DNA of 14,438 bases, taken from NCBI GenBank assembly GCA_050049955.1, contig JASFVG010000067.1, positions 1 through 14,438 of the forward strand, read 5' to 3'. This document shows positions 1 to 6,306 of this stretch, piece after piece. This DNA comes from SKLM01 sp050049955 (lineage in GTDB: Bacteria > Chloroflexota > Anaerolineae > B4-G1). Both the position numbers and the translations under genes were made by a program. Below the pieces are notes generated by a model. That model had not been told where the DNA came from. It saw only the letters and a list, made by a program, of their open reading frames with translations, and did not search any database. Within the stretch, counting starts at the first letter, position 1, and each line of letters opens with the position of its first letter.

Positions 1-182
1 AGCGGAATCCCCACCCAGACGATGGTCAAGGAGAGCCCGGTCGCTAGCCCGGTCACCAGAAAGATGAAGTAGAGAACCCCCAGGGGAAACGCAGCCAGCA
101 GGTAGACCAGGTTGAGGTATGCCTGCCTGGACCACAGGACCTCGATGAACTTCCGGGTTCCCCGCACAAGCCGAATCATCAT
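1..182 (-). CDS. Sensor-domain membrane protein, N-terminal part (runs off the window)
   Basis: Only the first 60 codons are present; the gene continues past base 1. After a short basic N-terminus, translation gives two hydrophobic stretches: one reading YLNLVYLLAAFPLGVLYFIF, followed closely by a glycine-rich segment ending TIVWVGIPL. This pattern resembles the N-terminus of the putative sensor domain PF13796, which in actinobacteria and Chloroflexota often precedes a histidine-kinase domain or stands alone. Several ATGs lie close together. The one at 182 sits 8 nt from a GGAGG at 191-195, while the one at 188 is only 2 nt from it, so 182 is preferred. The gene starts about 55 nt after the anti-sigma-like gene ends and is probably its operon partner, which suggests an envelope-sensing role. 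The family call rests on a short stretch and I cannot say what lies further downstream. Confidence 0.6.
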   Translation of the reverse strand, partial: MMIRLVRGTRKFIEVLWSRQAYLNLVYLLAAFPLGVLYFIFLVTGLATGLSLTIVWVGIP

Positions 183-237
183 CTTCATCGCCTCCTGACT
201 CGTACGAATGTCACCGGCGAGGCCACGCACGCTCACC

Positions 238-567
238 TCAAGGGACCGGCACCACCATGGAGTAGGCAAGCATTGCCAGCCCTAGGAGAGAGAGGATCCC
301 AAACGCGACGAGGGCCCCCCAGACGAGGGTGCGCTGCTGGATCCGCCTCTGGGCTTCTCGATAGGCCTCCACCTGATCCTCGACCCTTATGGGAACGGGT
401 ATCTCCGCAGCCCTCTGTTGCATCGCAGCAGCCAGTTCTGCCGTCTCAGCGAGTTCCGGGTCGGATGCCAGGTATTCCTCAACGAGTGCCCGGGTGTCAG
501 GGCTGGCTTCACCCGCGAGGTACAACGGCAGCAAGTCTAGGATGACGTTCCGTTCGATCTGCTTCAT
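238..567 (-). CDS. Small single-pass membrane protein, probable anti-sigma factor
   Basis: This 109-residue protein has a soluble N-terminal region and one C-terminal membrane helix (about residues 82-105, LVWGALVAFGILSLLGLAML). Its start, with DLLPLYLAGEASPDTRALVE at 11-30, follows the layout of zf-HC2-type anti-sigma factors, where a short helical domain binds the sigma factor and the helix anchors it to the membrane. It contains no Cys or His, so the zinc-binding HXXXCXXC motif of ZAS proteins is missing and any sensing would not be by zinc-thiol chemistry. Its ATG overlaps the stop codon of the sigma gene in an ATGA, which indicates translational coupling, and a GGAGG lies just upstream of the ATG. 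Position and architecture support the anti-sigma role; it is inferred, not shown by a conserved motif. Confidence 0.7.
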   Translation of the reverse strand: MKQIERNVILDLLPLYLAGEASPDTRALVEEYLASDPELAETAELAAAMQQRAAEIPVPIRVEDQVEAYREAQRRIQQRTLVWGALVAFGILSLLGLAMLAYSMVVPVP

Positions 568-1052
568 TCGGCAACCTCCATATCGAGGGCATCAGCGAGC
601 AGCTTCTTCCTGACACGATGCACCTTCACTCTTGCGGCTGTCTCGGACAGCTCCAGCGTGCGGGCGATTTCCGCGTAGGGCAGCTCGTGCTGGACGCGCA
701 AAGCGAAAGCCGCCCGGTCAATCTCAGGCAGGGTTTGGAGCACGCGCTGAACCCTCCCCAACTCGAGCCGACTCTCAAGCAGGCTGGCGGGCCCGGGCGA
801 GGGATCGGGGTAGACATCTTCCAGAGAAACCTGGCGCTCCCGTCTCCGCTGCCGTTGCAGAAACACGTTGCGGGCGATGGTGAAGAGATAGGCCTTGAGG
901 GTCTCCGTTCGAATCGGGCGCTTTCCTGTCCAGGCGCGGATGAACGTCTCGGACGTGATGTCCTCGGCTTCGAGGCCGTCACCGGCAAGCCAGAATGAGA
1001 AGCGGTACACATCCGCCGCGTACGATTGATACAGGTCCTCGAAGCTGAGCAT
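564..1052 (-). CDS. ECF-family RNA polymerase sigma factor
   Basis: This 162-residue protein has the two domains of an ECF (group 4) sigma factor. Region 2 covers about residues 7-72, with DVYRFSFWLAGDGLEAEDIT and the core-binding and -10-recognition stretch ETFIRAW...LKAYLFTIARN. A proline-rich linker follows at 81-89. Region 4 covers about 98-155, with LPEIDRAAFALRVQHELPYA, then the -35-binding helix-turn-helix EIARTLELSETAARVKVHRV. The ATG at 1052 was chosen because it begins the domain and has GAGGGA upstream; the frame stays open further upstream, but that extension has no sigma homology and is rich in Arg, Ser and Cys. Its last bases overlap the anti-sigma-like gene. ECF operons often autoregulate from their own promoter, but I could not identify a convincing ECF promoter upstream. 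Confidence 0.9.
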   Translation of the reverse strand: MLSFEDLYQSYAADVYRFSFWLAGDGLEAEDITSETFIRAWTGKRPIRTETLKAYLFTIARNVFLQRQRRRERQVSLEDVYPDPSPGPASLLESRLELGRVQRVLQTLPEIDRAAFALRVQHELPYAEIARTLELSETAARVKVHRVRKKLLADALDMEVAE

Positions 1053-1116
1053 AGTCCCTCTATCTAATATATGTGCAACAAGGCCAGAAGTTACAGTGGC
1101 GCTGCAGCGGCTGTGG

Positions 1117-1170
1117 CGTCCCTGGTCCGGCACACAACCGTCCCGGGAACGACGCCGGACCAGCTGGGAC
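1117..1170. repeat. Inverted repeat with palindromic centre
   Basis: CTGGTCCGG at 1122-1130 is exactly matched by its reverse complement CCGGACCAG at 1155-1163. The flanks GTCC (1118-1121) and GGGAC (1166-1170) extend the stem past a small bulge. The 24-nt loop contains the 8-bp palindrome TCCCGGGA. No T-run follows on either strand, so a simple intrinsic terminator is unlikely. It could be a REP-like element, a regulator-binding region or an RNA structure in a leader. The function is unknown. Confidence 0.55.
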
Positions 1171-1260
1171 TGCCTACACCGGCTACTGCACGTTGGCCCA
1201 GATAGCACCGCAAAGGCTGGGGGGCGGGCCACGGCAGCTTGCTTCATCCAATCTGCTTTA

Positions 1261-1289
1261 TTGCGTCGCGCAGCCTCCTATAGTATACT
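1261..1289 (+). promoter_or_regulatory. Probable sigma-70-type promoter for the nucleoside phosphorylase
   Basis: TTGCGT at 1261-1266 and TATACT at 1284-1289 are separated by exactly 17 nt. The -10 matches TATAAT at 5 of 6 positions; the -35 shares only the TTG. A start near 1296 would give a leader of about 120 nt before the GTG at 1419. Confidence 0.5.
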
Positions 1290-1418
1290 CCATGCCTGTG
1301 ACGCTCCGTTCGGGTCTGCTTGCCATGGCCCGGCCCATGCCGGCAGAATGCGGAGTCGTACCAGCGAATCGAACCGTCAGCTGGTGCTTAGGATATAGAC
1401 GTGGGAGGATTCTCTACT

Positions 1419-2474
1419 GTGGACAACCGTTCGACGCGCCCCGAAAATACAGCCCAAGGCTCAGTCGCGCCGCTCTCGTGCGGCGGTCCCTTCACCCCGG
1501 CCGATCTGCCCATCGATGACGAGGGGCGCATCTACCACCTGCAGATCAAGCCGGAGCACGTGGCTCACGACATCCTGATGGTAGGTGACCCCGGCCGCGC
1601 CGACTTGATAGGCTCGGAGTTCCTGCGTGATGTGGAGCTGCGGCACGAGCACCGTGGTCTGGTCATCGTCACGGGCATGGCAGAGATCACGGGAGAGCGG
1701 GCGACGGTCATCTCGCCGCTGAGGGCCACGGCCGCGACGTCGGGAATCGGGACGCCTTCCCTCGAGATCGTTGTCAGCGAGCTGGTTGCCCTCACGGAGA
1801 TCGATTTCGAGACGCGAACGCGCAAGGCGAGTTTCCCGAGGCTTCACGTGCTGCGCGTGGGAACCTCGGGCGCGCTCCAGGCATCGACGCGGCTGGGCAC
1901 CCCGATCATCACCACGTATGCTGTCGGCCTCGACAACACGGGACTGTTCTACGAGGCCCCGTACCCGGATGAGGTCTGCAAGAGACTTGAGGGGGAGCTT
2001 GCTCAGCTCGTCAGGGCTACCATGAGCGACGATTCTCGGTTCTACGGGCGGGTTTACCCGTGCGTGTCGCGCGCGGAGCCGGCTATCGTCGACGCCCTTG
2101 AAGCGGCTGCAGCGAGCCTGGGCGTGACGGCCAAACTCGGTTTGACCGTCTCCAGCTGCGGGTTCTTTGCGCCCCAGGGCCGGGACACTGTGCGCATCAG
2201 GCCCAGCGTGCCGGATGTGGACGAAGTGCTGGCCGGCTACGATCCGAAGGTCGATGGCCAACGGATCGAGAACATGGAGATGGAGGCCAGTTTCCTGTGT
2301 CACCTCCTGGGCGGGCTGGGGCACTGGGCTGGGGCCATCTGCCCCGCCATCGCCCATCGACGGGAGAACACTTTCGACCACTACTATCAGGAGTCGGTGC
2401 GAAACGCGATCCAGGTAGCCCTTCTGGCACTGGCTATGTTAAGGCGTCGCCATCCCGACGTCCGCATCGAGTGA
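1419..2474 (+). CDS. Nucleoside phosphorylase, uridine-phosphorylase type (PNP_UDP_1)
   Basis: This enzyme probably splits a nucleoside with phosphate to give a free base and (deoxy)ribose 1-phosphate in the cytoplasm. The GTG at 1419 is preferred because GGGAGGA lies 9 nt upstream; an in-frame GTG at 1401 overlaps that ribosome binding site. In the resulting 351-residue protein the family landmarks appear in order: GDPGRA at 56-61 (phosphate site), ATSGIGTPS at 106-114, RVGTSG at 146-151 and ENMEMEAS at 284-291, which holds the ribose-binding Met-Glu pair. These match uridine phosphorylase better than the adenosine- or guanosine-specific branches, but the base specificity is not certain. It is longer than E. 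coli Udp (253 residues), with about 30 extra N-terminal residues of low complexity. It stands alone between promoter and permease. Pentose phosphate from nucleosides could feed the transketolase encoded further right, which is inference. Confidence 0.85.
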   Translation: MDNRSTRPENTAQGSVAPLSCGGPFTPADLPIDDEGRIYHLQIKPEHVAHDILMVGDPGRADLIGSEFLRDVELRHEHRGLVIVTGMAEITGERATVISPLRATAATSGIGTPSLEIVVSELVALTEIDFETRTRKASFPRLHVLRVGTSGALQASTRLGTPIITTYAVGLDNTGLFYEAPYPDEVCKRLEGELAQLVRATMSDDSRFYGRVYPCVSRAEPAIVDALEAAAASLGVTAKLGLTVSSCGFFAPQGRDTVRIRPSVPDVDEVLAGYDPKVDGQRIENMEMEASFLCHLLGGLGHWAGAICPAIAHRRENTFDHYYQESVRNAIQVALLALAMLRRRHPDVRIE

Positions 2475-2879
2475 TTCCCTCGTTCGGGTGACAGGGACCA
2501 ACAGATCATCAGCATTCTCCCGTGCCCCTCGCAAATGCGCGGGTCAGGCCGCTGGCCGGTTGCCATCATCACTAGGGATCCGAGAGGCCCACTACGCGCC
2601 CTCCGTGCGGCTTCGTCCTCCCCGCCGTCGAAGCTCAATCCGAGTGCTACTGCGCAGAGTCCCACGTGCAGGCCGGCGGTCGGGAAGGTGGAGGGCCGGT
2701 GTGGGCCCTCGCACCCTTCCACTTCTCAGAGGGTTCTTCTCATGATAGACTTGGCCATGGTTCCTGGTCGGTTGCTCTGTTCACAAGCTGGTGCTGGGTA
2801 GGTGGCAGATCGGCCCGTCGGACCGACGCGGAGGTTTCTGCGAGGGGATAGCCAAGGCGCCAGAGGATAAGGCGTCATC
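2475..2879. other. Intergenic region before the permease gene
   Basis: No convincing gene is present in these 405 bases. The region contains a strong hairpin (2683-2720) and an 11-base interrupted palindrome core, CGTCGG-A-CCGACG, at 2816-2828, which could be an operator. A purine-rich ribosome binding site (GAGGATAAGG, about 2863-2872) lies 7 nt before the permease ATG. I found no sigma-70 promoter with good elements and spacing. The region could be a long leader, or the permease may be read through from the phosphorylase. Confidence 0.5.
2683..2720 (+). terminator. Strong hairpin, possible terminator or attenuator
   Basis: The arms are GGAAGG (2683-2688) with CCTTCC (2715-2720), and GAGGGCC (2691-2697) with GGCCCTC (2704-2710). 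They are separated by a small internal loop and capped by a 6-nt loop, so 13 base pairs are possible. The downstream sequence is pyrimidine-rich but has no clean T-run, so intrinsic termination is plausible but not certain. It lies about 210 nt after the phosphorylase and 160 nt before the permease, so it could end the first transcript or attenuate the second. Confidence 0.45.
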
Positions 2880-5240
2880 ATGACGATCGAGATCGCACTC
2901 GTCCTATCGATCCTAGCCGTTGCCGTCCTGCTCTTCGTCACGGAGCGGGTGAGGGTGGACGTGGTAGCGATGCTCGTGCTGGGGAGCCTGGCCCTGACCG
3001 GGCTGATCACCCCGGTTGAGGCACTGTCCGGGTTCAGCAACCCGGCGGTAGTGACCGTGTGGGCCGTGTTCATTCTCAGCGCGGCTCTGGCTCGTACCGG
3101 AGTGGCCGACGTCGTCGGCCAACAGGTCTTGCGCCTGGCCGGCCCCCAGGAGAGCAGCCTGCTGGCGGTGATCATGTTGATCACCGCTGTGCTGTCAGCC
3201 TTTATGAACAATGTGGGTGTGGCAGCGCTTCTTCTGCCAGTTGTGATGGACATCGCCCGCCGCATCCGCCGACCGCCGTCGAAGCTGCTGATGCCACTGG
3301 CGTTCGGTTCTCTGCTGGGCGGGTTAATGACGCTTATCGGTACGCCCCCCAACATCCTGATTAGCGACGCCCTGGGCGACTACGGCCTGCGGCCCTTTGC
3401 CATGTTCGACTTCGCACCAGTCGGGCTCGCAGTGATGCTGGTTGGCACGGCTTTCATGGTCTTGATCGGACGCCATCTGTTGCCGACGCGAGACATCTCG
3501 GAGGATCTGTCCAGCCAGGACCACATCGACCTGGGCGATTTCTACCGTCTGGACGAGCGGATATTCACCGTCCGGGTCCCGTCGGACTCGGCGCTAGCCG
3601 GCAGGACCCTGAGCGCCAGCCAGCTGAGCGTGCTCTTCGGGCTCCACGCCATCGCCATCCTGCGGGATAGCGAGACGCAATTGGCCCCGTCCCCAGAAAC
3701 TGTCCTTCAGCCCGAAGACCGGTTGTTGGTGCAGGGGAGGCGCGACAAGCTGGCAGGGCTGAACGGCCTCAGCCAGTTGGTCCTGGAGAACGGGCCCCTG
3801 GGCGTCGAGGACTTGACCTCCACCCAGGTGGCGCTGGCTGAAGTGCGCGTGCTGCCCAGTTCACCCATGGTGGGGCATACCCTTCAAACGACGGACTGCC
3901 GCCGACGCTTCGGGGTCAATGTGCTTGCGGTGCGGCGGGGGGACGGCGCGACCTTGCCTGGCGTGGCGACCACGCCGCTGGAGGCGGGAGACACCCTGCT
4001 GGTCCAGGGGTCACACGCGGACTGTGACGCGCTGTGTAAGTCAGCAGGATTGGAGGGCTATCGACCCTTGTCTGAGGCAGAGGCGGTGGATGGCTACCAT
4101 CTCCAGGAAAGGCTCATCGCCATTGAGGTTACCCGAGACTCGCCGATGGTCGACCAGACGCTGTGCGAAAGCCACTTGGGTGATGCCCTGGGCCTGACCG
4201 TGGCCGGCATCATCCGCGACGGGGCCACCCAGTTGATGGCCGACCCGCAGGAGACCATCCGATCCGGCGACACGCTGTTGGTGACGGGGAATACGGAGAC
4301 ACTGCTAAGGCTGCGGCGCCCGCAGGACCTGGTCATCGACGCTCAGTCGTTGCAGGACCTCGACCAGCTGGAGTCGGAGAGGATTGGTATGGCGGAGGCT
4401 GTGCTGTCGCCGCACACGTCCCTTGCCGGCAAGACCTTGCGCCAGCTCCGTTTCCGCGACAAGTACGGGTTGAACGTCTTGGCCATCTGGCGCCGGGGTC
4501 GTGCCTACCGCTCCAACCTGCCGGACATGCCCCTCGAGTTTGGCGATGCGTTGCTGCTCCACGGCCCGCGAGACCGACTGAGGTTGGTAAGCAGCGACCC
4601 GGACTTCCTCGTCCTCACGCAGGTTGCCCAGGAGGACCTGGATCCCAGCAAAGCCCCCTTGACCGTTCTGATCATGGCGGGAGTCCTGCTGCCGGTCATC
4701 CTGGGCTGGCTGCCGATCGCCATCGCCGCTGTGGTTGGCGCCACGCTGATGATCCTGACGGGCTGCCTGACGATGGACCAGGCCTACCGCCAGATCGAGT
4801 GGAAGGCCGTCTTTCTCATTGCCGGCATGCTTCCCCTGGGCATCGCCCTGGAGAAGACCGGGGCGGGCCGCTTTCTGGCGGAGGGGATGGTTTCGCTGGT
4901 GGGCGGGCTTGGGCCGACGGCGGTGGTGGCCAGCCTGTTTGTCCTGGCGACTCTGACCTCGCAAGTTATGCCCAACGCGGCAGTGGCCGTGTTGCTAGCT
5001 CCTATCGCGCTGAACACCGCCACGAATCTTGGGATCTCACCCTACGCCTTGATGATGACCGTGGCCGTGTCGGCCTCCGCGAGTTTCCTGAGCCCGGTCG
5101 CGCACCCCTCGAGCCTGTTGGTGCTCGGGCCCGGTGGCTATCGGTTCACGGATTACCTGAAGGTGGGCCTGCCCCTCACGTTGATCGTGCTGGTCGTGGT
5201 TCTGCTGACCCTCCCTGTCTTCTGGCCTCTGGCGCCCTGA
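2880..5240 (+). CDS. SLC13/DASS-type anion permease with four TrkA_C domains
   Basis: This is an inner-membrane transporter of 786 residues. The N-terminal half (about 1-200) has several membrane helices and the family signatures SAFMNNVGVAALLLPV (106-121) and LIGTPPNILI (152-161). The C-terminal half (about 592-783) repeats the fold, with TSQVMPNAAVAVLLAP (693-708) and ASFLSPVAHPSSLLVLG (734-750). Between the halves is a cytoplasmic insert with four consecutive TrkA_C (RCK_C) domains at about 228-288, 318-380, 410-471 and 503-565. Each ends in a motif such as EDRLLVQG, GDTLLVQG, GDTLLVTG or GDALLLHG. Known members of this group commonly carry two such domains, so four is unusually many. TrkA_C domains usually bind small ligands and gate transport. 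Candidate substrates are dicarboxylates, sulfate or other small anions, and the sequence does not decide among them. It has its own ribosome binding site and may be monocistronic. Confidence 0.88.
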   Translation: MTIEIALVLSILAVAVLLFVTERVRVDVVAMLVLGSLALTGLITPVEALSGFSNPAVVTVWAVFILSAALARTGVADVVGQQVLRLAGPQESSLLAVIMLITAVLSAFMNNVGVAALLLPVVMDIARRIRRPPSKLLMPLAFGSLLGGLMTLIGTPPNILISDALGDYGLRPFAMFDFAPVGLAVMLVGTAFMVLIGRHLLPTRDISEDLSSQDHIDLGDFYRLDERIFTVRVPSDSALAGRTLSASQLSVLFGLHAIAILRDSETQLAPSPETVLQPEDRLLVQGRRDKLAGLNGLSQLVLENGPLGVEDLTSTQVALAEVRVLPSSPMVGHTLQTTDCRRRFGVNVLAVRRGDGATLPGVATTPLEAGDTLLVQGSHADCDALCKSAGLEGYRPLSEAEAVDGYHLQERLIAIEVTRDSPMVDQTLCESHLGDALGLTVAGIIRDGATQLMADPQETIRSGDTLLVTGNTETLLRLRRPQDLVIDAQSLQDLDQLESERIGMAEAVLSPHTSLAGKTLRQLRFRDKYGLNVLAIWRRGRAYRSNLPDMPLEFGDALLLHGPRDRLRLVSSDPDFLVLTQVAQEDLDPSKAPLTVLIMAGVLLPVILGWLPIAIAAVVGATLMILTGCLTMDQAYRQIEWKAVFLIAGMLPLGIALEKTGAGRFLAEGMVSLVGGLGPTAVVASLFVLATLTSQVMPNAAVAVLLAPIALNTATNLGISPYALMMTVAVSASASFLSPVAHPSSLLVLGPGGYRFTDYLKVGLPLTLIVLVVVLLTLPVFWPLAP

Positions 5241-5429
5241 CGGGGCGACGCGAGTCAAGTGGTGATTTCCTGCGGTGTGCACCAGCTGAACCCGGTGCGT
5301 GACGCCCGGACAGCACGACCGGACAGGTGCCACCGACCTCCTTGCGCGGCTGGGCTTCGCTAGACACCCTCTGGGTCCTCAGATGAGCCTGTCGTGTTCG
5401 AAGGCGGCCCGGTGCTGTCTTGGAACCAG
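5241..5429. other. Convergent intergenic gap between permease and grdA
   Basis: The rightward permease gene and the leftward grdA gene end toward each other across 189 bases. Both would be expected to terminate here, but I see no GC-rich hairpin followed by a T-run on either strand. The only repeat of note is CCGGACAG occurring twice at about 5308-5325. GACAGCAC near 5311 also has a distant inverted copy, GTGCTGTC, near 5412. Termination may be Rho-dependent. Confidence 0.4.
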
Positions 5430-5900
5430 TCAGATAGTGGGTAGCTCGCCTGATCGCGCTCGGGCGACTGCGCTCACAATGCGATCAGTGTCCAAAGCGA
5501 TTTCCGAGAGAAGAACCTCACGTTCATAGACGTCCTTAGCGACTTGATCCTTAATCTCGCGCTCGAAGATGTGGAAGACCGGGAGTCCCAACTGGACTCC
5601 AGACAGTGGCCCAGCATAGGTCGGGTCGCCCTGAGTCAGCGTAAGCGTGAAGATCTCAGCCGCCGCGGGGTCCGAGGCCCCGAGAACAACGACCAGATCA
5701 TTGGCTTCGTGACCATCGACTACTTCTAGAACTTGCGTTTGACCTTCCAGGTCCATTGCCCCTGCAGCCGTTCAGACAAAGCATTGCGTCATCATCAGGG
5801 CCACTTTTGCCCCGGCTGATCGCAAACACTCAGCCAGAGCTGGCCCCTGTACGCCGTCCCGTTCTCCGATCAGAATGGCCTTCCGTCCTTTGAGTCTCAA
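5430..5900 (-). CDS. grdA: Selenoprotein GrdA (glycine/sarcosine/betaine reductase component A), UGA = Sec at codon 43
   Basis: GrdA is the small carrier protein of glycine, sarcosine and betaine reductases: its selenocysteine takes a carboxymethyl group from a substrate-specific protein B and passes it to protein C. Reading from a TTG at 5900, which has GGAGG 5 nt upstream, gives 156 residues, matching the family length of about 157. Residues 4-16 (KGRKAILIGERDG) form the usual N-terminal strand and turn. At 40-52 the sequence is C-F-V-U-T-A-A-G-A-M-D-L-E, the GrdA signature with its CXXU redox pair; U43 is the in-frame TGA at 5774-5772. The C-terminal half contains GDPTYAGPLSGVQLGLPVFH, also typical. 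If UGA were a stop, the first half would be a 42-residue peptide and the rest would start at Met49 with no ribosome binding site. Both halves match one family without a gap, so this is recoding, not a broken gene. It is last in the run, 43 nt after the thioredoxin gene. Confidence 0.95.
5741..5774 (-). promoter_or_regulatory. Candidate bacterial SECIS hairpin after the grdA UGA
   Basis: On the coding (minus) strand, the UGA at 5774-5772 is followed after 18 nt by a small stem, GACCT-GGA-AGGTC (5753-5741), with guanines in the apical loop. Bacterial SECIS elements lie within the reading frame just downstream of UGA, with a short apical stem and a loop guanine recognised by SelB, and this fits in position and form. 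The stem overlaps codons for the conserved DLEGQ segment, so part of its conservation could be due to the protein. Confidence 0.6.
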
Positions 5901-5943
5901 GTTGACCTCCTTGCCCTTCTAGGTGTCGCGATCTGGTTGCCAG

Positions 5944-6306
5944 TCAAACGTTGCTTTCGTCGAGGACCCTGTCAATCGCCTCGCGAATGTCCTCTGGTCT
6001 GATCTCCCCGGTCAGACGCGAGACCTCGTTGCCGCCCTTGAGGAGAAGCATCGTGGGAAGGCTGGTAACGCCCAGCTTGACGGTTACGCGCCAGTTGTCG
6101 CGGGAGTGTATCTTGATCACGCTCAATCGACCGGCATACGCCGCCGCGACTTCATCCAGATACGGCGCCAACGCCATGCAAGGGCCACACTCGGGGGTGT
6201 AGAAATCCAGGAGGACTGGCAGAGGGTTGTTCTCGACATCTTCGCGGAACTGCTCGGTGTTGGTCACGGCGACGAGGGTTTGCTTCTGATTGGATGTTGC
6301 TACCAT
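5944..6306 (-). CDS. Thioredoxin linked to the Grd genes
   Basis: This 120-residue thioredoxin-fold protein has the redox site CGPC at 40-43, within DFYTPECGPCMALAPYLDEV, and the cis-proline in SLPTM (Pro84). The residue before the first Cys is Glu instead of the usual Trp, a change likely to alter redox potential or partner choice. About 17 residues precede the fold. In glycine reductase, thioredoxin reduces the selenide-sulfide bond left on GrdA after each turnover, and grd operons commonly include trxA. The gene overlaps the end of grdC by 7 nt and precedes grdA, so a dedicated role in recycling GrdA is likely. No thioredoxin reductase is encoded in the window, so the electron source is unknown. 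The family call is certain; the partner is inferred from position. Confidence 0.93.
   Translation of the reverse strand: MVATSNQKQTLVAVTNTEQFREDVENNPLPVLLDFYTPECGPCMALAPYLDEVAAAYAGRLSVIKIHSRDNWRVTVKLGVTSLPTMLLLKGGNEVSRLTGEIRPEDIREAIDRVLDESNV

Larger units (their letters stand above)
1053..1418. other. Divergent intergenic region between the sigma and phosphorylase genes
   Basis: No gene is supported here. The region separates the leftward sigma-factor gene from the rightward nucleoside phosphorylase. It contains an AT-rich stretch at about 1060-1078, directly before the sigma start, which could hold a leftward -10 element although I see no good -35. It also holds a large inverted repeat at 1117-1170 and a rightward sigma-70-like promoter at 1261-1289, both listed separately. 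Plus-strand open frames in this stretch have no recognisable protein features. Confidence 0.6.

Noticed and set aside
1053..1247. N-terminal extension of the ECF sigma factor to an ATG at 1247
   Set aside because: The extension is rich in Arg, Ser and Cys and lacks sigma homology; the ATG at 1052 starts exactly at region 2 with GAGGGA upstream.
1461..2381. Long minus-strand open frame opposite the nucleoside phosphorylase
   Set aside because: It is antisense to a clear enzyme gene, has no family motifs and is rich in Arg and His, as expected of a shadow frame in GC-rich DNA.
5241..5429. Bidirectional terminator between the convergent permease and grdA genes
   Set aside because: The only paired arms (GACAGCAC/GTGCTGTC) are about 100 nt apart and no T-run follows on either strand.
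5430..5756. A free-standing 108-residue protein starting at the ATG at 5756
   Set aside because: This Met is residue 49 of GrdA (G-A-M-D-L-E), it has no ribosome binding site, and the upstream 48 codons match the family across the UGA.
5772..5774. TGA as a true stop making grdA a pseudogene
   Set aside because: The TGA occupies exactly the conserved selenocysteine position (C-F-V-U-T) and no other damage is seen in the gene.
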